Source: Nitrospirota bacterium
GTDB lineage: Bacteria > Nitrospirota > Thermodesulfovibrionia > UBA6902
Length of the DNA: 48,667 nucleotides
Assembly (NCBI GenBank): GCA_016215115.1
Contig: JACRLN010000050.1
Location: 1-48,667 of the forward strand
Direction of reading: 5' to 3'
The position numbers and the translations under genes were made by a program. Shown piece by piece: positions 23,701 through 33,307 of this stretch (positions are counted from its first letter, which is position 1; each line of letters starts with the position of its first letter). The notes under the pieces were generated by a model. It was given only the letters and a program-made list of their open reading frames with translations, was not told where the DNA came from and searched no databases.

Positions 23701-26700
23701 AGAAGGCACCGTTGTTGTAGTGCCTGAAGCAGTGGCGCTGTAGGCTGTATTCCAGCCGCCGTTGCACGTTGCGTCTTTGTATGCTCTCACACGATAATTG
23801 TATGTGGTCGAAGGAGTAAGTCCCGTGTTGTTATATGTAATTATGCCTGCGCCTACTGTCGTTATCTCCGCAAAATCGCTGCATCCTGCACCAGCGCACC
23901 TCTCTATCTTAAAACCGGTCTCATCCGATGTGTTGTCTGTCCAAGTTAAAGTCAGTTTCACTTCCGTTGCGCCGGAAGTCGCAAGGCTGCCGGGCGCTGA
24001 AGGCGTGCCTGTTGTTCTCGATACTGTGCCGCTGTAGCCTGAATCCCATTCACCCGTCTTGTAAGCCCTTATCCGGTAACTGTAGCTTGTAGCACTACAC
24101 ACTGATGTGTCTTGATAAGTTGTCGTGTTTGCCCCTACAGTTGTAATCTCCACAAAATTGCTGCATCCAGATCCCGAACACCTTTCGATCTTAAACCCTG
24201 TCTCGCTTGCAGTGTTGTCCGCCCACGATAGATTGATCTGCGTAGAGTTTGGAGAGCTCGATGTCAGGCCTGAAGGCGCTGAAATGCTTGTCGTTGCCGC
24301 AGATGTCCCACTCGTGGTCTCCCATGAACAGGTTGCGGTCTTGTACGCCCTCACACGATATGTGTAAGTCGTTGCTGATGTAAGACCGGTGTTGTTGTAT
24401 GTTGTTGTGCTTGCAGCAACTGATGCTATTTCCGCAAAGTCGCTGCATCCGGCCCCTGTACACCTGTCCACCGCGAAGCCCGTCTCATCCGACGTTGTGT
24501 CCGTCCATGAGAGGTTGATCTGCACCTCTGAACTCCTTGTTGCCGTAAAACTTCCGGGCGCTGACGGATTTGCAGTTGTTGCTGATGCTGTCCCGCTGTA
24601 CGCGCTCTCCCACTGTCCTGTTTTGTATGCTACTACCCGATAACTGTATGCGGTTGCTTTACATACCGAGATGTCCTGATATGTAATGGTATTTGCCGCC
24701 ACCGTTGTCAGTTCTGTAAAATTGCTGCACCCTGCGCCGCTGCACCTCTCTATCCTGAAGCCTTCCTCTGCACTGGTGTTATCAGTCCATGACAGATTGA
24801 CCTGCGTCGTGTTTGCCGTTGTTGCGGAAAGCCCGCCTGGCGCTAAAGGGGTTAGGGTGGTCGTGACCTTCTCCGTCCACACCGATGACTCCCCGTTGTT
24901 CCTGAACGCCTGCACCCTGTAACAGTACTGGCTCCCTATATTAAGAAGCGTATCGGAATATGACGTGGAGTTTGCAGCTGCCGTGTTTATCAGCACCCAC
25001 GGATTCCCTGAATTACAGGCCCCGACCTTTCTCTCTACATAATAGCCGTCTTCAACCCCTGAGTTGTCAGACCATGCAAGCCCCACTGTCGTGTACGACG
25101 GCGCTGCGTTAAGCGGCACCGGCGGCTGTAGCTGATATCCGCTCACTTTAAGCACTATATAATCTGCGTTACCGTTTGCATTGGTTGTATGACCTCCTAT
25201 GAATGCCTCCCCCATGTAATTGACTGTAATCGAGGATGCCTCATCATTACCGTTTGCCACTCCGTTATAGGTCATCCCTCCGCTGAAGTCCCCTTCTGCG
25301 TTATACCATACTGAAAGTACATCTGCATTGCTACCGCCGTCTGTATACCCCGCAACATGTATATTGCCTGAACGGTCCATTGCCGCTGCTGCCGCAAAGT
25401 CATCACTTGAGGGCCTGTCTAATGTCCTTTGCCATAATACATTCCCGTTAGTGTCGTACCTGATGACGTGAAAATCATGATTGCCATATGAGGTAAGTAC
25501 TGTGCCTGCAACAACCACTTCACCTGTCACTGAGTCAACTTTGACGCTCATCGCCTCATCATTCCCGTTTACAACTCCGTTATAACTGCGCTCCCATAAC
25601 CTCGCTCCTGTTGCACCGTTGTACTTGATAGTGTAGAAGTCTTCATTGCCGCTTGCAGTAACCGAGATGCCTGTAACATAAACATTTCCGGATGAATCTA
25701 CCGCAAGTGAACGCGTAAAGTCATCGCCCGCACCTTCCCCATTAAACACGTCCGTCCAAATAACCGCGCCTGTGCTTCCGTTATACTTCCTTGTGAAATA
25801 GTTATAGTACAGACCGACCTTTGTATATCCCGTCACAAATATATTTCCCGATGAATCAAAGGCCACTGCTGAAGGATAATCATTGCTGCCTCCGTCATAC
25901 GGCGTTGCGGCCCAGGAGCGTGTACCGTTATTCAGATACTTTACTACATATATGTCATCATTCCAGCTCGCGTTCTTCCCGTATCCAACTACAACGTAGT
26001 TATTATTGCCGTCACTCGATACGTCCACTACGCTTGACCGGTCGTCATCTCCGGCCGGCCCATTGTACTGATCTGCCCAGTCTTCAGGAGCTCCTGTGGA
26101 AGGATACCTGAGCGTATAGATATCATTGGTGTTTTCGGCGCCTCCTCCAAACATGTAAGAATACCCTGACACCAAAATGCCATTATTGCCGTCTGCCACT
26201 ATGGTCTCTGCAACATCCATATCGTTTTGGTCGCTGTCATACCTGGCGCCCCATATCGCCGCTCCGGTCTGCCTGTTTATCTTTACCGTGTAATAATCAA
26301 ACTGGCCTGCTGTTGAATAGCTGAAGCCTGTGGCTACAGGATTGTTGTCCGGTCCTGCTGCGATGGCTGTAACATAATCATCTCCGTTATCGCTCCCGTT
26401 ATATATGAAGGTCCATGCCGGTGATGTGTAGGTAACCACGGTTGTCACCGCATAATCTTCATTGCTGTAATGCGAGTCGCCCTGCGACGCGTTGTATGCC
26501 CTCACCCTGTAAAAGTATTTTGTGTCGGAAGTGAGTCCTGTATCGTTGTACGCTGTAACGTTAGCGCCAACAGTAGTAATTTGTGCATACACGCCGAGGT
26601 CTCCTATCTTCCGCTCGATCCTGAACCCGTCTTCCGTGGAAGAGTTGTCCGCCCACAAGAGATTTATCTGTGTTGCCGACGCTGTTTCCGCATTAAGCGC

Positions 26701-28113
26701 CGTCGGCGGATTCAAAAGTCCGGAGTCATATTTAATTGCATGGTAGTCATGATCCAATGAGCCGGACGTCCACATGTCTGTCCATCCTGCAACTATCACT
26801 TCGCCTGACGATGTTATGCCGATACCTGCCGGCCTGTCGTCTTTGTCAGCGCTGCCGTTATAAGTTTTCTGCCAGAGAAGGGCCCCGCCCGCCTTTGTGT
26901 ATTTGATGGTCATATAGTCGTAGTTGTTTCCTGCTTCATTATATGTGTCGCCGGTTACGAACACGTCTCCGGAATTATCCACCGCGATGCCCACAGCCCT
27001 GTCGCTGTTGCTGCCTGAAGAATTGTGTGTATGGCTCCATTGATTTGCGCCCGTGCTTCCGTTATACCTTGCGGTAAAAAAATCATTCGTTCCGTCCGCA
27101 GTGAATGTATAGCCCGTGAAGTACACGTCTCCTGCGGAGTCAATGAGCATGTCCGCCGGTTCGTCCGCATATCCGCCGTTGTAGGTCTGCTCCCAGAGTA
27201 TTGCGCCTGCCGCGCTGCCGTATTTTACAAGGTAGATGTCTTTGTTTACGCCGTTGAATGTAACTCCCGCAACTACGACATTGCCTGATGAATCCATGCG
27301 CACTGTCTTGCCCTTGTCGTCGCCTGAGACGGACTTTCTCTTTTCCCAGAGCAAATCGCCGCTGAAATTATATTTAACTGTGAGTATGTCAAAATCAGAC
27401 GTGCCGTTCTGGGATTCACCTGTTACTGCGATTCCATCAACTCCCGCTGTGATTGATGCGGCCCTGTCATGGCCGTCTGCGCTGCCATTGTATGTCTTCT
27501 GCCATATAGGCGTCCCGTCAGGGTTGGGGCCGTCGGGCCCGTATTTAAGTATGATGTAGTCGTCTTTTGCGTTAGCGGCCTGAACGCTGCCGCCAATGTA
27601 AATGTTGTTAAGGCTGTCTACCGCGACAGAGACCCCGTAATCATTGCCGTTGACTGTTGAGTTATAGGTATGCTGCCATAAAACTGCACCGGTAGATGAT
27701 TCGTACTTGATTGTGTGAATATCGTAATTTGTGCCATTCCAGGCATACCCTGTAACGATCACATTATTGCCTGAGTCCAGGGTTAGGGCAATGGCAACTG
27801 CATGATCGTCTCCTCCTGTCTTGTCATATGTCCTGCTCCATAAGATCCCTGTGCCGTCTGACTTGTATTTGGCCGTGTAGTAATCATCCGAGCCGGATTC
27901 ATCTGATGCGCCTGTTATTATCACGCAGCCGGATGAATCAATGACCATTGCTGACGCCTCCTGCTTGCCGGTCTTCGCATCGCCGTACTGCCAGATGACA
28001 TCGCCGCCGGTGGCATACGCCGAATGAGTGAACGATAAAGCAAAAGTGAATAAGAACAGCAATAATATCTTGAATTTTAATTTTTCAATCTTAAACATGT
28101 TTTTGTCTTTCAT
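20797..28113 (-). CDS. giant secreted beta-propeller/fibronectin III/DUF2341 protein
   Basis: A protein of 2,438 residues, with the start chosen at the ATG 28113 (MKDKNMFKIEKLKF) because the cytochrome gene stops at 28131. The signal peptide is LLLFLFTFALSFTHSAYA. Two sets of SBBP-type propeller repeats (D-GN-V-VTGY, YDYYTIKY) cover roughly residues 45-470 and 580-1000, with one fibronectin III domain between. Twelve more fibronectin III domains follow, most with a Cys pair as IERC-GAGCSNF. A DUF2341 domain (WTRRVPLTIMN to MYYGNANATGTSDG) interrupts them near residues 1500-1700. The last domain lacks the Cys pair. The likely role is an extracellular fibre or adhesin. It directly follows the multiheme cytochrome gene, suggesting joint export. 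Confidence 0.85.
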   Translation of the reverse strand: MKDKNMFKIEKLKFKILLLFLFTFALSFTHSAYATGGDVIWQYGDAKTGKQEASAMVIDSSGCVIITGASDESGSDDYYTAKYKSDGTGILWSRTYDKTGGDDHAVAIALTLDSGNNVIVTGYAWNGTNYDIHTIKYESSTGAVLWQHTYNSTVNGNDYGVSVAVDSLNNIYIGGSVQAANAKDDYIILKYGPDGPNPDGTPIWQKTYNGSADGHDRAASITAGVDGIAVTGESQNGTSDFDILTVKYNFSGDLLWEKRKSVSGDDKGKTVRMDSSGNVVVAGVTFNGVNKDIYLVKYGSAAGAILWEQTYNGGYADEPADMLIDSAGDVYFTGYTFTADGTNDFFTARYNGSTGANQWSHTHNSSGSNSDRAVGIAVDNSGDVFVTGDTYNEAGNNYDYMTIKYTKAGGALLWQKTYNGSADKDDRPAGIGITSSGEVIVAGWTDMWTSGSLDHDYHAIKYDSGLLNPPTALNAETASATQINLLWADNSSTEDGFRIERKIGDLGVYAQITTVGANVTAYNDTGLTSDTKYFYRVRAYNASQGDSHYSNEDYAVTTVVTYTSPAWTFIYNGSDNGDDYVTAIAAGPDNNPVATGFSYSTAGQFDYYTVKINRQTGAAIWGARYDSDQNDMDVAETIVADGNNGILVSGYSYMFGGGAENTNDIYTLRYPSTGAPEDWADQYNGPAGDDDRSSVVDVSSDGNNNYVVVGYGKNASWNDDIYVVKYLNNGTRSWAATPYDGGSNDYPSAVAFDSSGNIFVTGYTKVGLYYNYFTRKYNGSTGAVIWTDVFNGEGAGDDFTRSLAVDSSGNVYVTGISVTASGNEDFYTIKYNGATGARLWERSYNGVVNGNDEAMSVKVDSVTGEVVVAGTVLTSYGNHDFHVIRYDTNGNVLWQRTLDRPSSDDFAAAAAMDRSGNIHVAGYTDGGSNADVLSVWYNAEGDFSGGMTYNGVANGNDEASSITVNYMGEAFIGGHTTNANGNADYIVLKVSGYQLQPPVPLNAAPSYTTVGLAWSDNSGVEDGYYVERKVGACNSGNPWVLINTAAANSTSYSDTLLNIGSQYCYRVQAFRNNGESSVWTEKVTTTLTPLAPGGLSATTANTTQVNLSWTDNTSAEEGFRIERCSGAGCSNFTELTTVAANTITYQDISVCKATAYSYRVVAYKTGQWESAYSGTASATTANPSAPGSFTATRSSEVQINLSWTDTTSDETGFAVDRCTGAGCSDFAEIASVAASTTTYNNTGLTSATTYTYRVRAYKTATCSWETTSGTSAATTSISAPSGLTSSSPNSTQINLSWADNTASETGFKIERCSGSGCSNFVEITTVGANTTTYQDTSVCSATSYSYRIRAYKTGEWDSGYSGTVSRTTGTPSAPGSLATSGATEVKLTLTWTDNTSDETGFKIERCAGAGCSDFAEITTVGAGIITYNNTGLTPSTTYNYRVRAYKDATCNGGWNTAYSATASGTTTTVPSPSGLTATAANTTQVNLGWTDNTGSETGFKIERCTGAGCSNFAELTKLSRNTTSYSDTSVCNTMDYRYRVKAINEGLSGGGGGCWTRRVPLTIMNFQSDFQTKVTVTYDADMQADFDDIRFYDTTAFSELPHWIESKTDGISATIWVKTGGNNTIYMYYGNANATGTSDGTLVFEFFDNFAGTTISTTKWTEIDPNNSIAQNNSLILNDVSDTWDKALISNQTITRAADKMIYSKITIAADTPGNNLLMMGWELNQTASASYTQLVHGFYWNNYALTAYEKGNNTSGTGAYAASTTYEMKIELKATGAKYYIKGGAYGGWTLVKDTSTYNDATMRVAFTQNSHQATVQLITVQKYAATEPSASAGAEETSACFTYDITWETQPSNEAPVTTPGITAPVLSTASVGDTFVNLSWTDTATDETGFVIERCIGVGCSDFTTLISPGAGVTTYSNTGLTLGETYSYRIKEFKTTTCSWETGYSNVRTETTLVVPPSGFTATAANTTQINLSWTDNSGSETGFKIERCTGAGCSEFAQINTVGANVVTYQDTSVCNSTSYSYRVRAYKTGEWDSNYSGTATAVTPTPVASVLTATRISEVQINLSWTDTTSDETGFRIERCTGSGCSNFTLLTTAAANATTYNNTGLTPETIYTYRVRAYKTATCGWDDASNASNTPSVTTSITEPSGFTATTVSTTQINLAWTDNTATETGFKIERCAGTECSDFAQINTVGANVVTYQDTSVCNSTSYSYRVRAYKTSPAWNSGYSSTSSATTSAIAAPSSFAATAATDTSATLSWTDNTTDETGFRIERCEGTGCNNFTETATAAANATSYIDTGLTPSVNYCYRVRAYKTATCGWTTDYSSASCDMTFSAKPTSLTATALNSMKIKLDWVDNSADEDGFEVEVKIWNGTFVKIATLAPNVITYTDNRSIEPEKSYTYRIRAFRGADKSPYSNEASVATPAYQTGDGTCQ
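21443..22107. repeat. 95-bp identical segments in two fibronectin III repeats
   Basis: Positions 21443-21537 and 22013-22107 are identical over 95 bases, 570 bp apart in the giant gene. They encode the same TVGANVVTYQDTSVCNSTSYSYRVRAYKT region of two different domains. Flanking codons differ at many third positions, so the identity reflects recent gene conversion or duplication rather than protein constraint. Confidence 0.75.
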
Positions 28114-28130
28114 TTCACTGATCCCTGTTT

Positions 28131-31100
28131 TTACCACTGCGTCACGTTGTTCCATTTCTGGTTATCAGGCCAGTTGCTGGATCCGTTGGCGGTAGCTGCG
28201 CCGTGACATATTGCAGTACTGTATTGACTGAAACCATTATTCCACCAGCCGTACGGGAACCTGCCGTATCTGTTCTCATAAGTCCAACTAACATCATACG
28301 CAAATGGCTGTCCTCCGGATGCCACCCTTCCTCTGTGCTTATAGTCCAGACAGTTCGTCTGCATCAGACGCGGAAGTCCTGAATTGTGCGGTTGGTGGCA
28401 TTTTGAGCATGGATATGTATGCTCCCCGTTGGTACCCCACCCTTTGACTGTCTCGTGTATTCTGTCCATCGTCTTGAATGCCGTGTTCTTGTTCGCGCCG
28501 TCAGTCAACCTGTTCTTCGGATGGCATATCATGCAAAGACCGGCAAACTTGCTGTCATCTTCAGTTATCCTGCCGTATGTGCTGTCGGGGACATTTGCCT
28601 GGCTGCTTAAGTCAACCGTGTTAAAAGTATTTCTGTCGGTCTTCCATGCGCCTGTGGGCTGTGGGTTTGCCTTCTGGCCGTAGGGTCTCACGTAAGAACC
28701 ACTCCATGAGTTGTAGTAATTATAAAAACCGCTCTTGCCGCTATAGCCGTCCTTGTCCATTGGCGTAGCATCTTCCTTGTAAGGCGATGTCAGCCATGTG
28801 CCTTTAAGCATTGGCAAAGCATACTGCTGGTTATCTCCAAGGGTCGGACTTACTCCGTGAGGGTCATGGCAAGGGGTACATAATCCATTGATCGTGCCCA
28901 TCGCTTCGTCACCTGTGCCGGGTGTCCCGTCAAGTCCTTTCAGACTGGAAGACGCCTTAAAGTGTCCGCCTACTATTGTCGCTTTGCTTGCCCTGTAGGA
29001 ATATCTTGCAGTGGAACCCTTTGTCCCCTGCCCGAAACGCGGTGTATCTTTATATCCAATAATAGGCGCGGTCGCCCCGAAGGTTGATCCGTAGCCCCAG
29101 GGCTTTGTACCTGACGTCTGCGTCTCATGACAGTCAAAGCATTGTCCTGCTCCGGCATTATATGGATTCACACCTGAGGTATTTTCCTGAGCTTTATATG
29201 TCATGCTATAGCCGCCCTTGCCTGCCTGGGTCTCTTTCATATTAGCCCCGTTATAAGTGCCGTTGAATGACTTGTAACTTGATGTAACTCCCGCGACTTT
29301 TGAGCCGTGAGAACTGTGACAGTCAAAACACTGAATGTTCTGGCCTCCGTTTCTGGTGTTGGGAATGGTTCCGTCCAGACCTGTTGCCGCATCCCACCCG
29401 CCCTGGTTGGCTGTTGCGTTTCCATGCGCTGAGAATGCCTTTGTTATATCTTTCTTTGCCGCATTTGTTATGGAAGTATATTTGCCCCACGTAGCCGTGC
29501 CTGTCTGTGAATAACGGGCTCCAATGCTCGTCCTGTCCCACGCATACTGCGCCGGGGTCTTGCAGTCGCCATTGTCAGGGTCTGCGATGTTGAACGGCTG
29601 CGTCTCTTTGTTCTGGTCGCTGTGACAACCGAGGCAATGCTGGGTCGCTTTCGATACCTCAGTCCTCTCGTCGGCAGTGCCGATCTTATTGGCGGTGAAC
29701 GTCACTGCCGTTACGCCCGATTCGTAAGTGGAAGGTCTTGTCTCTGGTCCCCAGATTACAAGATCAACTGCGGCATTTTTTACAGATGTGTGAGTCTTGT
29801 AATTGTATCCCGAATGGTGATCCGTATTGATGAGTCCTATGTCGGTAGCCTCCCAATGGCAGGCGTAGCAGTGTTTGTTGGTAACTTTATCACCCTGCAC
29901 ATGATGCGAATTCGCCCTGAACTGACCCATAATGTCCATTCTGCCGTTAATCGTCCCGTTATGGCATTTTGTACAATCTCTCGGTAATCCAAAGCCCGTG
30001 TGTCTTGGAATCGGCTTATTTTGATGACAGGTATTGCATTCCTTGCCTGAGGCGTGGCTGTCAGTGAACCTGTGTTCATGGCACGTCGTGCAGATTCTGC
30101 CTGAATTGTGCCCGTCTCCGTAATCAAAGCGGTAATGCTGCCCTGTCTCTGTATGGCATACATTGCAGATGCCGTTGTACGGAGCGGATGTCTTTGCATA
30201 ATCAAGACCGCTCTGCTTTCTCGTGAAAGCAACGTCACGCCGCGTTACCGGAATACCATAAGATCCGTCAGTTTCGGTAGCAACCTTGTTCTGAATCATG
30301 TATATGTTCCCGTCGCCGTGCGGGTCATGACAGTCCCAGCAGAATTTTCCGCCTTTCCATACGCCGTTATTCTGGTATGCCGCATAATGCTTGTAACCGA
30401 AATGTACTGACGTTGCCTTTGAAACAGTTGCCTTGATAAAACCTGTGCCGGGGTTATAACCAAGCTTGTATTGCTCTCCCGCATGGCACTGGTTGCATTT
30501 TCCATTGCTGTCGTCATCATGGCATTTAAGACATACACCCATCATCAGGTACTGGTTTTTTATGTCAGCCTTTTGTCCTGGCGTCCACAAGCCGGCTCCG
30601 GTCTTGTGCCTCTGTGCATCTGTTGAGTGACAGGAAGCTACGCAGGATGTTTGACCGTTTGTAAATCCTGTATGATCCTGTGAAAAAGGAGGATTTGCTA
30701 TGGCTGCAAGCTGAGGGGCAAGGGACTCGGTTGTATTGTGACAGCCAAGGCACTCACTGTCCAGTCCCTGCATATGACAGTAGACGCATTCCTTTTCAAA
30801 GCGGCCGGCGAATTGCTGGTGCTGTTTTAACCGGAACGGGTTTGATGAATCATTATGGAGAATAGTGTTGTCATGGCAGTACCAGCAGGGATTTCCAGGG
30901 AAGTTTGCCGGAGGATTACCTGAAGTGTAATTGCCCGCAGATGTCGGACGTCCATGACCGGTGGTTTCCCACTCGGTCAAATTTATCTTTGCTCGTGTGC
31001 CGTTGAATTTTGTGAAATCATCCACGTCTGCTCCTGATGTGCCGTGACAACTCAGACAGATGACCAGATTATTGACCGAGTCGCCCCACTGTGGATCAGA

Positions 31101-33200
31101 CCCGGTGTGGCAGGCCGTGTTGGAACATGTCTTGCTTACCTGATTATATGTGCCACCATTTTTGAAGGCGACATCTTTGACCTTGTTTACGTGATAGACC
31201 GGATTGATGTGATTGACCTCATCCATGCTGCCGGAAGGCACGCCGTTTCCATGACACTCGGTACATGAGCCGTTGACGATTGTATTGTCATGGCATTTCT
31301 CACAGGGGAAGTCCGTTAGCAAATGCCTGACGTGGGAATTTGCCTGCTGTGTCCCAGGGCCTGTATTAGCATACATCGGCATCGCCGCCTTCCATTCATC
31401 ACCGGCAGGCCATGCGGTCCTGCCGTCCGTATGACAGTTGGAACATTCGCCTTTTTCATGTCCGTGACAACTGTTGCACTTAGTATGTCCCTCGTCCCAT
31501 GCAAAGGGCCTGACTTGCGGGTTGACCGTTGTTCCGTCGCTGTGGCAGTAGACATTGCTGCATACTTTGGTCCCGGAGTTGAAAGTCGGCGAAGGATTGC
31601 CGGGGATATTCCACTTTGAGGCCATCGCCACATCTTTGGTTTCATTTAAATGTTTACTGTAATCTTTCAGATTGCTCGATGTATCGACCGTAGCGTCATG
31701 GCAGTAATAGCACGGGAACTTCCTCACCCACTGACTGCTGACAAGGCGATCGTGCCCGTTGGAACGCATCTCCAGCGTCTCAATGCCCGTCCTTCCATTG
31801 TGGCATGAATCGCACTGCATTGAATTTGCTGAAGTCCACTGAGGCAGGACATTCGGCGCTCCGCCTCTCGCGTCGCTGTGGCAGTATGTGCTTGTGCACG
31901 ATTTGGTCCCGCTGTCGAATGAACCGCCTTTTGAAAAGATGAGGTCTTTTGTATTGTTGGCGTGGTAAGTATCATTCTTGATTGATGAACTGCCCGATGC
32001 GGTCTCGTAATGACATTTTTCACATGCAAACCCGTACGTGGATTCATTGGTGTGCTTACGGTGCTTGCCGCTCAGATCGCTGAGGGAGCCGCCAGTGTCA
32101 TGGCATGAGGTGCATGTCACCGATCCGTCCCACTGCGGGCTGGTGTTTTTCCCTCCTCCCCATACAGTGCCGTCCGGGAGCTTGCCGTGACAGTAAATGT
32201 TGCTGCAGGTCCTGCTGCCTGAGTTTGTGACGATGGTGTTAGGTTCGCTGCTGTTGTAAGTTGCCGTTGATTGGCCGTTATATGCTCCTCCCTGATAAGC
32301 GCCGCCGAAGAGATAAAACCCTATATCTATACGATGGCTGACGCTATCAGGCATGCTGTAAGCGGTATGACAATAATTACATGGATAACCTTTACCTACG
32401 ACATGCTTCTGATGTCTACCGGCTGTTGTTGAGCCCGTGGCGCCTGCACCCTGAACAAGATCGGATGTAATTAAAGGCGCGCCGGTTGATCCTGACATTC
32501 CGTGGCATCCATTGCATGCGCCGCCGAATGGTATGAAACCGTCCTTATGATTATGACAGGTAACGCAATTTGCGGCATTATTATGACTCTTGCTGGACTG
32601 GGCGCTTGTATTGTATCTGTGATAAGAAGTCACTGTATGGCAAACCTCGCAGATCCTCGTTGACGACGTATGATTTTCGGAATCATCACCCATTACATAA
32701 GGGGCGCTGCCCGAAGTTCCGCCGAGATACCTGAAATCAACGGTATCCCCAGGCAGGCTTCCGCTTGGCGCTGAAATATTAGGCCTTATAAGGTATATAT
32801 TTTTTGTATCGTGTGGCGTATGACAAATAGCACATGTAAACTCGCCGTATTGGCCTCCGGCAACGCCCCATCCGCTACCACCCCATTTTCCAGACGTCCA
32901 TACACCTGAGTTGGCCTCACATGATGTTTTAGTCTTATATGTGTCATCAGAGCATCTGCCAGCGATTTCAGAGCTGTGTATCTTCAGCGCTTTGTCCCAA
33001 TTGGTCTGGTTATATCCTGTCTCGCCGGGAGATGGCGTATTACTGTTCGTTCTGTGACAGCCTTCGCAGATATCGCCGGGAGAACGGCGAAGAAGATTGC
33101 CGTTTCCGGATGAAGAAGCATATGCTACTGTGGACGCCAATAACAGAATGAATCCAGCAACCAATGATATCCTCATTATTCTTGTCTGATGATCTTTCAT
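28131..33200 (-). CDS. giant multiheme c-type cytochrome with CxxCH and CX4CH sites
   Basis: A 1,689-residue secreted cytochrome. The signal peptide is near MRISLVAGFILLLASTVAYA. By my count it has 32 CxxCH motifs, four CX4CH motifs (CSNIYCH, CTSTYCH, CSNVYCH, CSNTACH) and one CX3CH (CVASCH), about 37 possible heme sites. The pairing of CX4CH with CxxCH is the pattern of the Geobacter-type CxxxxCH/CxxCH repeat. The last 110 residues carry no CxxCH after CSKCHQPH. Such proteins pass electrons across the outer surface to minerals or partner cells. It is the first gene of the long minus-strand run, ahead of the giant fibronectin protein. The ribosome site is weak, and a short upstream frame precedes it. 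Confidence 0.92.
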   Translation of the reverse strand: MKDHQTRIMRISLVAGFILLLASTVAYASSSGNGNLLRRSPGDICEGCHRTNSNTPSPGETGYNQTNWDKALKIHSSEIAGRCSDDTYKTKTSCEANSGVWTSGKWGGSGWGVAGGQYGEFTCAICHTPHDTKNIYLIRPNISAPSGSLPGDTVDFRYLGGTSGSAPYVMGDDSENHTSSTRICEVCHTVTSYHRYNTSAQSSKSHNNAANCVTCHNHKDGFIPFGGACNGCHGMSGSTGAPLITSDLVQGAGATGSTTAGRHQKHVVGKGYPCNYCHTAYSMPDSVSHRIDIGFYLFGGAYQGGAYNGQSTATYNSSEPNTIVTNSGSRTCSNIYCHGKLPDGTVWGGGKNTSPQWDGSVTCTSCHDTGGSLSDLSGKHRKHTNESTYGFACEKCHYETASGSSSIKNDTYHANNTKDLIFSKGGSFDSGTKSCTSTYCHSDARGGAPNVLPQWTSANSMQCDSCHNGRTGIETLEMRSNGHDRLVSSQWVRKFPCYYCHDATVDTSSNLKDYSKHLNETKDVAMASKWNIPGNPSPTFNSGTKVCSNVYCHSDGTTVNPQVRPFAWDEGHTKCNSCHGHEKGECSNCHTDGRTAWPAGDEWKAAMPMYANTGPGTQQANSHVRHLLTDFPCEKCHDNTIVNGSCTECHGNGVPSGSMDEVNHINPVYHVNKVKDVAFKNGGTYNQVSKTCSNTACHTGSDPQWGDSVNNLVICLSCHGTSGADVDDFTKFNGTRAKINLTEWETTGHGRPTSAGNYTSGNPPANFPGNPCWYCHDNTILHNDSSNPFRLKQHQQFAGRFEKECVYCHMQGLDSECLGCHNTTESLAPQLAAIANPPFSQDHTGFTNGQTSCVASCHSTDAQRHKTGAGLWTPGQKADIKNQYLMMGVCLKCHDDDSNGKCNQCHAGEQYKLGYNPGTGFIKATVSKATSVHFGYKHYAAYQNNGVWKGGKFCWDCHDPHGDGNIYMIQNKVATETDGSYGIPVTRRDVAFTRKQSGLDYAKTSAPYNGICNVCHTETGQHYRFDYGDGHNSGRICTTCHEHRFTDSHASGKECNTCHQNKPIPRHTGFGLPRDCTKCHNGTINGRMDIMGQFRANSHHVQGDKVTNKHCYACHWEATDIGLINTDHHSGYNYKTHTSVKNAAVDLVIWGPETRPSTYESGVTAVTFTANKIGTADERTEVSKATQHCLGCHSDQNKETQPFNIADPDNGDCKTPAQYAWDRTSIGARYSQTGTATWGKYTSITNAAKKDITKAFSAHGNATANQGGWDAATGLDGTIPNTRNGGQNIQCFDCHSSHGSKVAGVTSSYKSFNGTYNGANMKETQAGKGGYSMTYKAQENTSGVNPYNAGAGQCFDCHETQTSGTKPWGYGSTFGATAPIIGYKDTPRFGQGTKGSTARYSYRASKATIVGGHFKASSSLKGLDGTPGTGDEAMGTINGLCTPCHDPHGVSPTLGDNQQYALPMLKGTWLTSPYKEDATPMDKDGYSGKSGFYNYYNSWSGSYVRPYGQKANPQPTGAWKTDRNTFNTVDLSSQANVPDSTYGRITEDDSKFAGLCMICHPKNRLTDGANKNTAFKTMDRIHETVKGWGTNGEHTYPCSKCHQPHNSGLPRLMQTNCLDYKHRGRVASGGQPFAYDVSWTYENRYGRFPYGWWNNGFSQYSTAICHGAATANGSSNWPDNQKWNNVTQW

Positions 33201-33211
33201 ACGTTTTTCTT

Positions 33212-33247
33212 CTATTTATGGTTTGTCCTCAGTTTATTTAGTTTCAT
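33212..33247 (-). promoter_or_regulatory. possible 11-codon leader frame before the cytochrome gene
   Basis: ATG at 33247, product MKLNKLRTNHK, stop TAG 11 bp before the cytochrome start. AAGGGAAAGAG lies upstream as a possible ribosome site, stronger than the one of the cytochrome gene. It could couple ribosomes to the weak cytochrome start. It may equally be chance. Confidence 0.3.
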
Positions 33248-33291
33248 GGCTCTTTCCCTTTTCTTAAAATGATAGAGCAAGCAAGTTATTG

Positions 33292-33307
33292 TTAACTAAT
33301 TAGTTAA
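33292..33307. promoter_or_regulatory. 16-bp palindrome upstream of the cytochrome run, possible operator
   Basis: TTAACTAATTAGTTAA is a perfect palindrome about 92 bp upstream of the cytochrome start codon and in the AT-rich presumed promoter region. Its size suits a dimeric regulator, but no regulator gene is adjacent. Confidence 0.35.

Noticed and set aside
20797-25100. CRISPR-like regular repetition
   Set aside because: The repeats are coding fibronectin III domains of about 270-300 bp with varied sequence, without short identical repeats and unique spacers.
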